Shown here piece after piece: positions 36,686 to 44,952 of a stretch of DNA of 64,000 bases. Every line of letters starts with the position of its first letter. The stretch's first letter is position 1. Source of the stretch: Parasulfuritortus sp049322515 (GTDB lineage: Bacteria; Pseudomonadota; Gammaproteobacteria; Burkholderiales; Thiobacillaceae); contig JBMOQW010000019.1 in the NCBI GenBank assembly GCA_049322515.1, positions 124,001 to 188,000 on the forward strand, in the 5' to 3' direction. The notes under the pieces were generated by a model. That model was not told the DNA's origin and made no database searches. It worked only from the letters and a program-made list of their open reading frames with translations. The translations under genes and the position numbers were made by a program.

Positions 36686-38033
36686 GCTTGAGCGGGATGT
36701 AGAGCGACCCATCGCCGCGTTTGACGAGCAACGCGACACGCTTGCCTTCTCGCTCGTTGATGATCTTTTCCAGGTCGGCCGCAGAATGGATCGCCTGGTT
36801 GCCCACCGCGACGATGACATCGCCGACCCGGACGCCCGCGCGCGCCGCGGCGCCGACCACATCCTCGACCAGGACACCGGAATCGACCTTCAGCTGCCGG
36901 CGCTGGTCCTCGCTCAACTTGCTGACCACCAGGCCGGCCCGATCCGGTTTCGCGAGGTCGGCGCTGGCCGATTTCTCGGCCGGCATCTCACCGACCTTGG
37001 CAGTGATCGTCCGCTTCTGGCCCTTGCGCCAGACCGTCAGCTCGACCTGGCTGCCCGGCTTGGTCGCCCCCACCATGCGCGGCAGGTCGATCGAGGTTTC
37101 CACTGGACGGCCGTCGTAGGTCAGGACGATATCGGAGCGCTTGATGCCGGCCTTGTCGGCAGGCCCGCCTTCCTCGACCTCGGAGATCAGGGCGCCGCGT
37201 GGCTTGTCGAGGCCGAAAGAGTCGGCCAGGTCGGCGGTCACTTCCTGGATCAACACCCCGAGCCGACCCCGGCTGACCTTGCCGCCCCCCTTCAGCTGGG
37301 ACGACACTTCCATCGCGACATCGATCGGAATCGCGAAGGAGAGGCCCATGTAGCCCCCCGAACGGGAAATGATCTGGGAATTGATGCCCACCACCTCGCC
37401 GCGCAGATTGAACAGGGGGCCGCCGGAATTGCCCGGGTTGACCGCCACGTCGGTCTGGATGAACGGCGTGTAGTTCTCCTGGGGCAGCGCCCGGCCCTTG
37501 GCCGACACGATGCCGGCGGTCACCGAATTCTCGAACCCGAACGGCGCGCCGATGGCCAGCACCCACTCGCCGACCTTGAGCCGGTCCGGATTGCCGATCG
37601 TCACCTTGGGCAGGTTGCGGGCATCGATCTTGAGCAGGGCGACATCGGTCTTCTCGTCGCTGCCGATCACCTTGGCCTTGAATTCGCGCCGGTCGGACAG
37701 CTTCACCACCACTTCATCAGCGCCGTCGACCACGTGGGTGTTGGTCAGGATATAGCCGTCATCGCTGACGATGAAACCGGAGCCCTGGCCCCGCCGTGGC
37801 GCCTTGCGGCCGTTTTCCGGTTGCATCTCGGGCATCCCGAAGCGCCGGAAGAACTCCATCATGTCCTCGGGCGTGCGCGGACCCCGGTTCGGCTTGGCGT
37901 CCTGGGTCGTGGTGATGTTGACTACCGAAGGGGAATGTCTTTCCGCCAGTTCGGTGAAATCCGGCAAGCCGCCGGCGTGGGCGGCGACTACCAGCCCCAG
38001 GGACAGGGCCAGCCAGGCAATCAGATGCTTCAT
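36678..38033 (-). CDS. mucD: Periplasmic serine protease, DegP/MucD family
   Basis: A 451-residue Do-type protease with a signal peptide (MKHLIAWLALSLGLVVAAHA). The catalytic triad is His in ILTNTHVVDGAD, Asp in EKTDVALLKID and Ser in VNPGNSGGPLFN. Two PDZ domains follow (about 255-345 and 360-445). It degrades misfolded envelope proteins as part of the sigma-E response. ATG 38033 has GAGAGGTGA upstream; the longer open frame extends over rseC as shadow. It sits last but one in the rpoE-rseA-rseB-rseC-mucD-glutaredoxin run. Confidence 0.96.
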   Translation of the reverse strand: MKHLIAWLALSLGLVVAAHAGGLPDFTELAERHSPSVVNITTTQDAKPNRGPRTPEDMMEFFRRFGMPEMQPENGRKAPRRGQGSGFIVSDDGYILTNTHVVDGADEVVVKLSDRREFKAKVIGSDEKTDVALLKIDARNLPKVTIGNPDRLKVGEWVLAIGAPFGFENSVTAGIVSAKGRALPQENYTPFIQTDVAVNPGNSGGPLFNLRGEVVGINSQIISRSGGYMGLSFAIPIDVAMEVSSQLKGGGKVSRGRLGVLIQEVTADLADSFGLDKPRGALISEVEEGGPADKAGIKRSDIVLTYDGRPVETSIDLPRMVGATKPGSQVELTVWRKGQKRTITAKVGEMPAEKSASADLAKPDRAGLVVSKLSEDQRRQLKVDSGVLVEDVVGAAARAGVRVGDVIVAVGNQAIHSAADLEKIINEREGKRVALLVKRGDGSLYIPLKLD

Positions 38034-38071
38034 GTTCACCTCTCCAATTTTCAGGTTGGGGACAGTGGCGG

Positions 38072-38494
38072 TCAGTGGGTAGAACAGCCCGTCTGACCGA
38101 CACGCAGGATCACCGGGGCGGGCAGGGCCCGCCGTCGCTTGAGCCAGAGTGCGGCGAGCAGCAAACCCGCAACCCCGCCCGCGACCGAAGCCCCTTCGCT
38201 GTGCGCGGCGCCGGCCATGGCGCCGAGCAGCAGCAGCAGCAATGGCACGAGGTAGCCGGAAATGACGGCAGACAGCAAGGCCCGCTCCTCGATCCCGACC
38301 ACCACCACCTCGCCCGGTGCAGCGCCGATTGGATTGCGCACCGGGTATTCCGGTTCCCGGGGATGCAACATCGAGACCAGCAGGGAACTGCCACAGCCTT
38401 TGCCGCCGCAAGCGCCACAGGACGCGGGGCTCTCCGGACGCACCCAGGCGACCTCCGCCTCGACGCGGGTGACCCGTGCCGAATTTTCGAGCAT
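38072..38494 (-). CDS. rseC: RseC-family membrane protein
   Basis: A 140-residue inner-membrane protein with a cytoplasmic N-terminal Cys-rich segment, SCGACGGKGCGSSLL, then two transmembrane helices (about 76-95 and 100-118) and a short tail. RseC-type proteins take part in sigma-E signalling and, in some bacteria, in SoxR reduction with Rnf/Rsx proteins. A further Cys at the C-terminus (GCSTH) is notable. ATG 38494 is 2 bp from the rseB stop. It is fourth in the sigma-E operon. Confidence 0.9.
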   Translation of the reverse strand: MLENSARVTRVEAEVAWVRPESPASCGACGGKGCGSSLLVSMLHPREPEYPVRNPIGAAPGEVVVVGIEERALLSAVISGYLVPLLLLLLGAMAGAAHSEGASVAGGVAGLLLAALWLKRRRALPAPVILRVGQTGCSTH

Positions 38495-38496
38495 GG

Positions 38497-39429
38497 CTAA
38501 TTCAATACGAGATGCTTGGCGACCATCTCGACCGCCGGCAAGGGCGCATCACCCAGCACCGTGACCTGATAACGGCCCAGCTTGCGGGTGAGCAGGTTGA
38601 GCATGCCGCGCGCGCTCTGGCCCTTGAGGCCGACCGGATGGCGCGGTGCCGGCTCGACGAACATGGAAATGTGGTTGAGCCCGTCGCTGAACACCCAATG
38701 CTCGACCTCACCCTGACGATTAGGCAGCTTGCGCTTGATGGCGACCACCTTCTCGTAGCCGGCCGGCAAGGCACGCGGCATCACCGGTCCGTGATCGACC
38801 GGTTTTAACTCCTCGAAGGGCAAGGGTCCCGGAACACTGGGATCGGGCTTGCCGACGGCCCCGTTACGCACCTTGACGAAGGCATACTGGACCAGGGAAC
38901 GACCCTCGCCGTCCACCATCATGGCCCGCAAGGGCAAGCCGGTCAGCTGGTCGGCGCAGACTTCGAAGCCCCAGCGATAACCGTCGCGCGGCACCAATTC
39001 CAGCACCTGGCACTCCCGCCCGGCCACGCGATCGATCCCGCCCAGGTTGAGCGTGTAATGCGCCACCAGCTTGCCGGCTTTCTCGGGCAGCAGATCCGGA
39101 AAATGGCGGCTGCCGAGCCGGCGTTCCAGGCGTTGCCCCTTGGCGCCCCAGGCCAGGGTGACCGATTCGTTGCGCGAACAGTGGATTTCCCGGGGCTGGC
39201 CGTCCAGCACCACCAGACGGGTGGCGCTGGCAATGCCGCCGGTGTGGTTCTCGACTTCGACCGTCTGCATGCGGTCGCCCATCTGCATGACGAAAATGCC
39301 CTGGTAAGGCAACTTGCGCGAGGCGTCCGACACCCGTTGCAACCAAGAGGTCGCCTCGGCATCCGAGACCGCCGCGCCCGCCCAGGCCGGCACGGCCAGA
39401 ACCGAAACCAGCGCGAGCAGGAAGATCAT
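38497..39429 (-). CDS. rseB: Sigma-E regulator RseB (MucB)
   Basis: A 310-residue periplasmic protein with a signal peptide (FLLALVSVLAVPAWAGA). The lipoprotein-like N-terminal domain has ASRKLPYQGIFVMQMGDRMQTVEV, and the C-terminal domain has FSDGLNHISMFVEPAP and GYQVTVLGDAPLPAVEMVA-like sequence. RseB binds the anti-sigma factor RseA and shields it from proteolysis until envelope stress. ATG 39429 overlaps the rseA stop by 4 bp; the longer open frame upstream is a shadow of rseA. Confidence 0.94.
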   Translation of the reverse strand: MIFLLALVSVLAVPAWAGAAVSDAEATSWLQRVSDASRKLPYQGIFVMQMGDRMQTVEVENHTGGIASATRLVVLDGQPREIHCSRNESVTLAWGAKGQRLERRLGSRHFPDLLPEKAGKLVAHYTLNLGGIDRVAGRECQVLELVPRDGYRWGFEVCADQLTGLPLRAMMVDGEGRSLVQYAFVKVRNGAVGKPDPSVPGPLPFEELKPVDHGPVMPRALPAGYEKVVAIKRKLPNRQGEVEHWVFSDGLNHISMFVEPAPRHPVGLKGQSARGMLNLLTRKLGRYQVTVLGDAPLPAVEMVAKHLVLN

Positions 39430-39947
39430 TGACGCTCCTCGGCCAGGGATACCTGGCTGTAGCGCATGTCCGGTTCGGCGACCACGGCATAGGCATAGTC
39501 CTGATGCGCGTCCAGATAGGCCTGCACGGCACTGTTCGCGGCTTGCGCCACCGGAATCCCGGCGGCTGCGACCGGGACCGGCGCGTTGGTTTCCACGGGA
39601 GGCGCCAGGCTGAGCACGGTCCAGGCGATCGCGGTGACCGCGGCTGCGGCCGCCATCCAATAGACCTGGCGGGGCGCCGGAGCCACCTTGACCGGCACCG
39701 GGGCCAATACCGTCGGCTCGTCGGCCAGGGCGGCCCGGATGCGCGACCCCAGGTCCGGACGGTTCGAGTGGCAACCGCGCAAGACATCCCCGATCAGACT
39801 GTACTCGGCCCAGGCCTGCGACTCCGCGTCAGCGAATCGCCCGAGTGTCCGCTTGGCTTCGTCGTCGCCCAGTTCGCCATCGAACAGCGCGGAAATCCGG
39901 TCATCGACGCCCTGGGCCCTCGTGTCTTGTACGTGCATCGTGCTCAT
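39426..39947 (-). CDS. rseA: Anti-sigma-E factor RseA (MucA)
   Basis: A 173-residue single-span protein. The cytoplasmic N-terminal domain has the family motif DDRISALFDGELGDDEAKRTLGRF and WAEYSLIGDVLRG, which grips RpoE. One transmembrane helix (about 95-115) follows, then a periplasmic Ala/Pro-rich part. I chose ATG 39947 with GAGGT upstream; ATG 39938 is also possible. It starts 1 bp after the rpoE stop and overlaps rseB by 4 bp, so the regulators are coupled tightly to the sigma factor. Confidence 0.92.
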   Translation of the reverse strand: MSTMHVQDTRAQGVDDRISALFDGELGDDEAKRTLGRFADAESQAWAEYSLIGDVLRGCHSNRPDLGSRIRAALADEPTVLAPVPVKVAPAPRQVYWMAAAAAVTAIAWTVLSLAPPVETNAPVPVAAAGIPVAQAANSAVQAYLDAHQDYAYAVVAEPDMRYSQVSLAEERQ

Positions 39948-39948
39948 C

Positions 39949-40548
39949 TCACCACCTCTTGTCTTCGGACGTGCCGAGGATCGGTCGCAACTTGGCGGCA
40001 ATCGCCTCGCGCGCCCGGAAAATCCGTGACCGCACGGTGCCGATGGGACAGCCCATCAACTCGGCGATCTCGTCGTAACTCAAGCCCTCCATCTCCCGCA
40101 AGGTGATGGCGGTACGCAACTCTTCAGGCAAGGCCTCGACCACCTGGTTCACCGCGATGGCCACCTGCTTGGACAGCAACTCGGACTCGGGCGTGCTGAT
40201 GTCCCGCGCCACCAAACGCTCGTCAGGCTCGTCGTCGTCATCGATGGCCTGATCGCTGACGGTCGGCATGGCTTTCTTGCGCGTCGCCAGGTAGTTCTTG
40301 GCGGTATTCACGCCGATCCGATACAGCCAGGTGTAAAAGGCCGCATCGCCGCGGAAGTTGGGCAGGGCACGGTAGGCCTTGATGAAGGTTTCCTGGGCGA
40401 TGTCCTCGACTTCCTCGGGATCACGCACCATGCGCGAGATCAATCGCAACAAGCGACGCTGGTATTTCTCGACCAGCAGTTCGAACGCCCGCTTGTCGCC
40501 AAGCCGCGCCCGTTCCACCAGTTGTCGATCGATATCCTGCTCGCTCAT
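39949..40548 (-). CDS. rpoE: RNA polymerase sigma factor RpoE (sigma-E)
   Basis: A 199-residue ECF sigma factor. Region 2 has AFELLVEKYQRRLLRLISRMV, EVEDIAQETFIKAYRALPNFRG (-10 recognition) and AFYTWLYRIGVNTAKNYL. Region 4 has ALPEELRTAITLREMEGLSYDEIAELMGCPIGTVRSRIFRARE, a helix-turn-helix that reads the GGAACTT -35. It responds to outer-membrane and periplasmic protein stress and is held by RseA. ATG 40548. A matching sigma-E promoter is visible upstream, so the operon is likely autoregulated. Confidence 0.97.
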   Translation of the reverse strand: MSEQDIDRQLVERARLGDKRAFELLVEKYQRRLLRLISRMVRDPEEVEDIAQETFIKAYRALPNFRGDAAFYTWLYRIGVNTAKNYLATRKKAMPTVSDQAIDDDDEPDERLVARDISTPESELLSKQVAIAVNQVVEALPEELRTAITLREMEGLSYDEIAELMGCPIGTVRSRIFRAREAIAAKLRPILGTSEDKRW

Positions 40549-40587
40549 GTCGATTTGCCCGAAGCCAGAAACGCCCCAAGCCTAACC

Positions 40588-40616
40588 TTTCCAAGTCAAA
40601 ACCAGGCTAGTATAAC
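40588..40616 (+). promoter_or_regulatory. Candidate nadB promoter
   Basis: TATAAC (40611-40616) is a good -10, with a weak -35 TTTCCA (40588-40593) at 17 bp spacing, 65 bp before the nadB ATG. Three GCTAGT boxes (40606, 40628, 40639) overlap and follow it at 22 and 11 bp steps, which may be a repressor site. Confidence 0.45.
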
Positions 40617-40641
40617 CGTCACGAAGCGCTAGTACTGCGCT

Positions 40642-40670
40642 AGTGACCGCCTCTTCTCAACGGAAGTTCC
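40642..40670 (-). promoter_or_regulatory. Sigma-E promoter of the rpoE operon
   Basis: Read on the minus strand, GGAACTT (40670-40664) is the full sigma-E -35 consensus. After 15 bp comes GGTCACT (40648-40642), close to the GGTCTGA/TCAAA-type -10. It lies about 95 bp upstream of rpoE and overlaps the ribosome-binding region of the divergent nadB, implying autoregulation and possible interference with nadB. Confidence 0.75.
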
Positions 40671-40680
40671 CTCGCCCGAC

Positions 40681-42252
40681 ATGCATACCTGCGACGTCCT
40701 GATCATCGGCTCCGGCCTCGCCGCCTGTACCCTCGCCCTGTCTTTGCCCGAGCACCTCAAGGTTCTGATGATCACCAAGAAGACCTTCGGTGACAGTTCC
40801 AGCGCCATGGCCCAGGGTGGCATCGCCGCCGCGTTCTCCAGCGAGGACAGCTTCGCCGACCACATCCGCGACACCCAGGTTGCCGGTGCCGGCCTGTGCG
40901 ACGAGTCGGCTGTCCGGTATGTAGTCGAACATGGTCCGGACGCAATCAAGTGGCTGATCTGGCAGGGCGTGCCCTTCGATCGCTCGAACAATGGCTACCA
41001 CCTGACCCGCGAGGGCGGGCACAGCCAGCGCCGCATATTCCACGTCGCCGACGCCACCGGCGCCGGCGTCCAGGACACCCTCATGGCGCGCCTGCGTGCT
41101 GCACCCAATGTCGAGTTCAAGGAACGCCACTTGTCCATCGACCTGATCACCGGCAAGAAGCTCGGCCGCGATGAACAGCGGGTCTATGGGGCCTATGTGC
41201 TGGATGTCGAACACGATCAGGTCGAGACCATCGCCGCCAGCCATACCGTGCTGGCCACCGGTGGCGCCGGCAAGATCTTTCTCTATACCTCGAACCCGGA
41301 CACCGCGACCGGCGACGGCATCGCCATGGCCTGGCGTGCCGGCTGCCGGGTGGCCAACCTGGAGTTCGTCCAGTTCCACCCCACCTGTCTGTACCACCCG
41401 CAGGCAAAATCCTTCCTGATCACCGAAGCCATGCGTGGCGAGGGCGCCCTGCTGCGCCTGCCCGACGGCACCCGCTTCATGCCCGAGCATGATGCCCGCG
41501 CGGAACTCGCGCCGCGCGACATCGTCGCGCGCGCCATCGACCTGGAGATGAAGAAACGCGGCCTCGACTGCGTCTACCTGGACATCACGCACCAGCCCGC
41601 CAATTTCATCATCGGCCATTTCCCCAACATCCACGCCCGTTGCAAGGAACTGGGCATCGACATCACCCGGGAATGGATCCCGGTCGCCCCGGCCGCGCAT
41701 TACACCTGTGGTGGCATCATGGTCGACCACGACAGTCGCACCGACCTGGCCAACCTGTACGCCATCGGGGAAACCACCTTCACCGGCCTGCACGGCGCCA
41801 ACCGGCTGGCCAGCAATTCCCTGCTCGAGTGCCTGGTCTACGGTCGCGCCGCCGCCGCCGACATCGCCCGTCAGCCGCTCGAACCGCCCCCCCCACTGCC
41901 CGACTGGGACGAAAGCCGGGTCACCGACGCCGACGAGCAGGTGGTGATCACCCACAACTGGCACGAACTTCGCCGCTTCATGTGGGACTATGTCGGCATC
42001 GTGCGCACCAACAAGCGCCTGGAACGCGCCGCGCACCGGATCAAGCTCCTGCGCGAGGAAATCCACGACTACTACAGCAACTTCCGGGTCAGCAACGACC
42101 TGATCGAACTGCGCAACCTGGTCGAGACCGCCAACCTGATGGTGCAGTGCGCCCAGGCCCGGCACGAGAGCCGGGGCTTGCATGCCTCCCTGGATTACCC
42201 GGCGCTGCTGCCGGAGGCAAAGAACACGGTACTGACCCCGGCGACCGGCTGA
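40681..42252 (+). CDS. nadB: L-aspartate oxidase
   Basis: A 523-residue FAD enzyme that oxidises L-aspartate to iminoaspartate, the first step of de novo NAD synthesis. The FAD-binding motif is VLIIGSGLAACTLALSL. Other family features are FGDSSSAMAQGGIAAAF, ATGGAGKIFLYTSNPDTATGDGIAMAWRAG, the active-site region EFVQFHPTCLYHP, and the FAD-contact GLHGANRLASNSLLECLVYG. C-terminal helical domain present. ATG 40681 follows GGAAG. It is divergent from rpoE, the arrangement also seen in gamma- and betaproteobacteria. nadA and nadC are not in the window. Confidence 0.96.
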   Translation: MHTCDVLIIGSGLAACTLALSLPEHLKVLMITKKTFGDSSSAMAQGGIAAAFSSEDSFADHIRDTQVAGAGLCDESAVRYVVEHGPDAIKWLIWQGVPFDRSNNGYHLTREGGHSQRRIFHVADATGAGVQDTLMARLRAAPNVEFKERHLSIDLITGKKLGRDEQRVYGAYVLDVEHDQVETIAASHTVLATGGAGKIFLYTSNPDTATGDGIAMAWRAGCRVANLEFVQFHPTCLYHPQAKSFLITEAMRGEGALLRLPDGTRFMPEHDARAELAPRDIVARAIDLEMKKRGLDCVYLDITHQPANFIIGHFPNIHARCKELGIDITREWIPVAPAAHYTCGGIMVDHDSRTDLANLYAIGETTFTGLHGANRLASNSLLECLVYGRAAAADIARQPLEPPPPLPDWDESRVTDADEQVVITHNWHELRRFMWDYVGIVRTNKRLERAAHRIKLLREEIHDYYSNFRVSNDLIELRNLVETANLMVQCAQARHESRGLHASLDYPALLPEAKNTVLTPATG

Positions 42253-42260
42253 ATCCGCCA

Positions 42261-42290
42261 GATCAGCGGCCGGCCCACGCCGGCCTGATC
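42261..42290. terminator. Hairpin between convergent nadB and pepA
   Basis: GATCAG-CG-GCCGGC pairs with GCCGGCCTGATC over 12 bp with a 2-base bulge and a 4-base loop. It lies in the 45 bp between the two stop codons and could serve both genes. Neither side has a clear T-run, so efficiency is uncertain. Confidence 0.45.
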
Positions 42291-42297
42291 CAGGGGC

Positions 42298-43782
42298 TTA
42301 CTTCACCCGCCCAGCCAGGAAATGCACCAGCAGCGGCACCGGCCGGCCGGTGCTGCCCTTGTCCTTGCCGGACTTCCAGGCCGTCCCGGCGATGTCCAGA
42401 TGCGCCCATTTGTACTTCTTGGCGAAGCGCGACAGGAAGGCCGAGGCGGTGATGGTCCCGGCGGCCCGGCCGCCGATGTTGGCCATGTCGGCGAAGTTGC
42501 TCTTCAGCTGTTCCTGGTAATCGTCCAGCAAAGGCAACTGCCAGCAACGGTCTCCGGCCGACTCGCCCGCCTCAACCACCTCGCGCGCCAGGGCATCGTC
42601 GTTGGCCAGCAAGCCCGACACGACATGACCCAGGGCAATCACGCAGGCTCCGGTGAGGGTGGCGACATCGATCACCGCAGCCGGCTCGAAGCGCTCGGCA
42701 TAGGTCAGCGCATCGCACAGGATCAACCGCCCTTCGGCATCGGTGTTGAGCACCTCGATGGTCTGCCCGGACATCGAGGTGACGATGTCGCCCGGCTTGT
42801 TGGCGCGTCCGCTGGGCATGTTCTCGCAAGCCGGCACCAGACCGACCACGTTGATCGGCAGCTTCAGTTCGGCGACCGCGCGCAGGGTGCCCAGCACCGA
42901 AGCGGCACCCGCCATGTCGTACTTCATTTCGTCCATCTCGGCGGCCGGCTTGATCGAAATGCCGCCGGAATCGAAGGTGATGCCCTTGCCGACCAGGACC
43001 ACCGGCTTGTCCGCCTTGGCGGCGCCCTGGTAACGCAAGATGATGAACTTGGGCGGCTCGTCCGAACCCTTGGCGACCGAGAGCAGCGATCCCATGCCGA
43101 GCTTTTCCATGTCCTTGCGCTCCAGCACCTGGAGTTTCAGGCCATGCGTCTTGGCCAGGTCCTTGGCCTGGTCGGCAAGATGGCTGGGCGTGCAGTGGTT
43201 GCCCGGCAGGTTGCCGAGGTCCTTGGCCAGGTCGACCCCGGCGGCGATGGCACGCCCCCGGGCCAGACCGGCTTCGGCGGCACGCACTCGCGCCCGTGCC
43301 ACGGACAGCACCAGTGTGCGCAAGGCAGTGGCGGGCACCGGCTTTTCGCTCTTCAAGCGATCGAAACGGTAGACCAGCTCGGCGGCGGCCAGGGTGATCT
43401 GCTCGGCCTTCCAATCGCCCCCCCGGTCGCCGACCGGGATTTCGTCGAGCCACAGGGTTGCCTCCGTGGCGGCACTGGCCATGACCGACTTGAGCGCGGC
43501 GCGCACAGCATCGCGGAATGCCTTGTCGGAAACCTGACCCTCGCTGCCCAGCCCCACCAGCAACAGCCGCTCGCAGGCCAGGCCAGCTGGCTGGTGCAGC
43601 ATCAGGGTGGAACCTGCCTTGCCATCCAGATCGCCGCGCTTGATGAGCGCCGCGATGGCCCCGCCTGTGGCCAGGTCGAGCGCCTGCGCGGCGGGCGCAA
43701 GACCCTTGCCTTCGTACACGCCGACCACCGCGCACGCGGTCTTGGCCTTCTCGGGGGAATGGCTTTTTATGCTAAATTCCAC
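42298..43782 (-). CDS. pepA: Leucyl aminopeptidase (cytosol aminopeptidase, M17)
   Basis: A 494-residue M17 peptidase. The catalytic domain has VGKGITFDSGGISIKPA (metal- and substrate-binding Lys/Asp), DMAGAASVLGTL, and NTDAEGRLILCDAL, the family signature with metal-binding residues. It hydrolyses N-terminal residues and, in E. coli and Pseudomonas, also binds DNA in site-specific recombination and carAB control. The start is probably GTG 43782, because GAGGAG lies 6 bp upstream and the frame reads EFSIKSHSPEKAK. It is divergent from lptF. The usual neighbours holC and valS are elsewhere in this window. Confidence 0.95.
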   Translation of the reverse strand: MEFSIKSHSPEKAKTACAVVGVYEGKGLAPAAQALDLATGGAIAALIKRGDLDGKAGSTLMLHQPAGLACERLLLVGLGSEGQVSDKAFRDAVRAALKSVMASAATEATLWLDEIPVGDRGGDWKAEQITLAAAELVYRFDRLKSEKPVPATALRTLVLSVARARVRAAEAGLARGRAIAAGVDLAKDLGNLPGNHCTPSHLADQAKDLAKTHGLKLQVLERKDMEKLGMGSLLSVAKGSDEPPKFIILRYQGAAKADKPVVLVGKGITFDSGGISIKPAAEMDEMKYDMAGAASVLGTLRAVAELKLPINVVGLVPACENMPSGRANKPGDIVTSMSGQTIEVLNTDAEGRLILCDALTYAERFEPAAVIDVATLTGACVIALGHVVSGLLANDDALAREVVEAGESAGDRCWQLPLLDDYQEQLKSNFADMANIGGRAAGTITASAFLSRFAKKYKWAHLDIAGTAWKSGKDKGSTGRPVPLLVHFLAGRVK

Positions 43783-43863
43783 GGCAAACTCCTCTTTCCA
43801 TTGAGCTCGGGCACGCCCGATCCGGGTGATCGAAATCCCTTCAGTCCCGCCAGCATAACAAGC

Positions 43864-44952
43864 ATGCGCCTGTATCAAAAAGCCCTCGTGAGGGAAATGT
43901 CGGCCACCGCTGCGATCGCGCTGGCCGCCCTCACGGCCATCGTGCTGGTGAGCCAGGCGGTCCGCATCCTGGGCACCGCCGCGACCGGTGACCTGGAAGT
44001 CGGCGCGGTGTTGCCCTTCATCACCTTTGGCTACCTGCGCCTGTTGCCGATCCTGCTTTCGCTGTCGATGTTCATCGGCGCCCTGCTCACCCTGGCGCGC
44101 TTCTGGCAGGACAACGAAATGGTGATCTGGTCCGGCGCCGGCCTGGCGCCGACCGCATGGATCACCCCGATCCTGCGCTTCGCCGTGCCGATCACCCTGA
44201 TCATCGCCGGGCTCAGCCTGGTCATCGTACCCTGGGTATCGCGCCAGAAAGCGGCCTACGAGGATTACCTGTCCACCCGCCACGAGGAAGCCGCCAGCCT
44301 GACCCCGGGGATCTTCGCGGAGACCAGCCAAGGCCAACGGGTCTATTTCGTGGAAAGTCTGGTCGACCGGGGCCCCGAGGTGCGCTATGTGTTCATCCAG
44401 TCCGAGGATCAGGGCCGGATCGGCATCGTGGTCGCCGAGCGTGGCCGGGTCGAAAGCCAGGCCAATGGCGACCGCTTCCTGGTCCTCCACCAAGGCCGCC
44501 GCTACGAGGGTACGCCCGGCCAGGCCGACTATCGGGTGATGCAGTTCGCCCGCTACGGCTTCCGGCTCGATCCGGCCCGCCTCGATGCGCGCCCCGCCAA
44601 GCCGCGCGAACTCGATTCCTGGCGTCTGCTGAACGAACCCAGCCCAGCCAACCAGTCGGAACTGGTCTGGCGCCTCGGCTATCCGATCAGCGCGCTGCTC
44701 CTGGCCCTGTTCGCGATACCCCTGAGCGTCTACAACCCGCGCGTCGGGCGTTCCTTCAACATCCTGTTCGCCGCCCTGCTCTATGCCCTCTACAACAACA
44801 TGATGGGCCTCAGCCAAGCCTGGGTGGCGCACGGCGAACTGAGCGCCTGGAGCAGCCTGGGCCTGGTGCATGGCGCCACCCTGGGCCTGCTGGTCCTGGC
44901 CTTCTGGTGGCGCTACGGTCATCCTCTCCGGCGGGGTCGGGCGTGGTCTTGA
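43864..44952 (+). CDS. lptF: Lipopolysaccharide export permease LptF
   Basis: A 362-residue inner-membrane protein of the Lpt ABC transporter that extracts lipopolysaccharide for transport to the outer membrane. Three N-terminal helices lie within residues 1-125, with the cytoplasmic coupling region RFWQDNEMVIWSGAGLAP. A periplasmic beta-jellyroll follows (about 135-265), then three C-terminal helices starting near ELVWRLGYPISALLLALFAIPL. ATG 43864. It overlaps lptG by 10 bp and is divergent from pepA, the standard betaproteobacterial arrangement. Confidence 0.94.
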   Translation: MRLYQKALVREMSATAAIALAALTAIVLVSQAVRILGTAATGDLEVGAVLPFITFGYLRLLPILLSLSMFIGALLTLARFWQDNEMVIWSGAGLAPTAWITPILRFAVPITLIIAGLSLVIVPWVSRQKAAYEDYLSTRHEEAASLTPGIFAETSQGQRVYFVESLVDRGPEVRYVFIQSEDQGRIGIVVAERGRVESQANGDRFLVLHQGRRYEGTPGQADYRVMQFARYGFRLDPARLDARPAKPRELDSWRLLNEPSPANQSELVWRLGYPISALLLALFAIPLSVYNPRVGRSFNILFAALLYALYNNMMGLSQAWVAHGELSAWSSLGLVHGATLGLLVLAFWWRYGHPLRRGRAWS

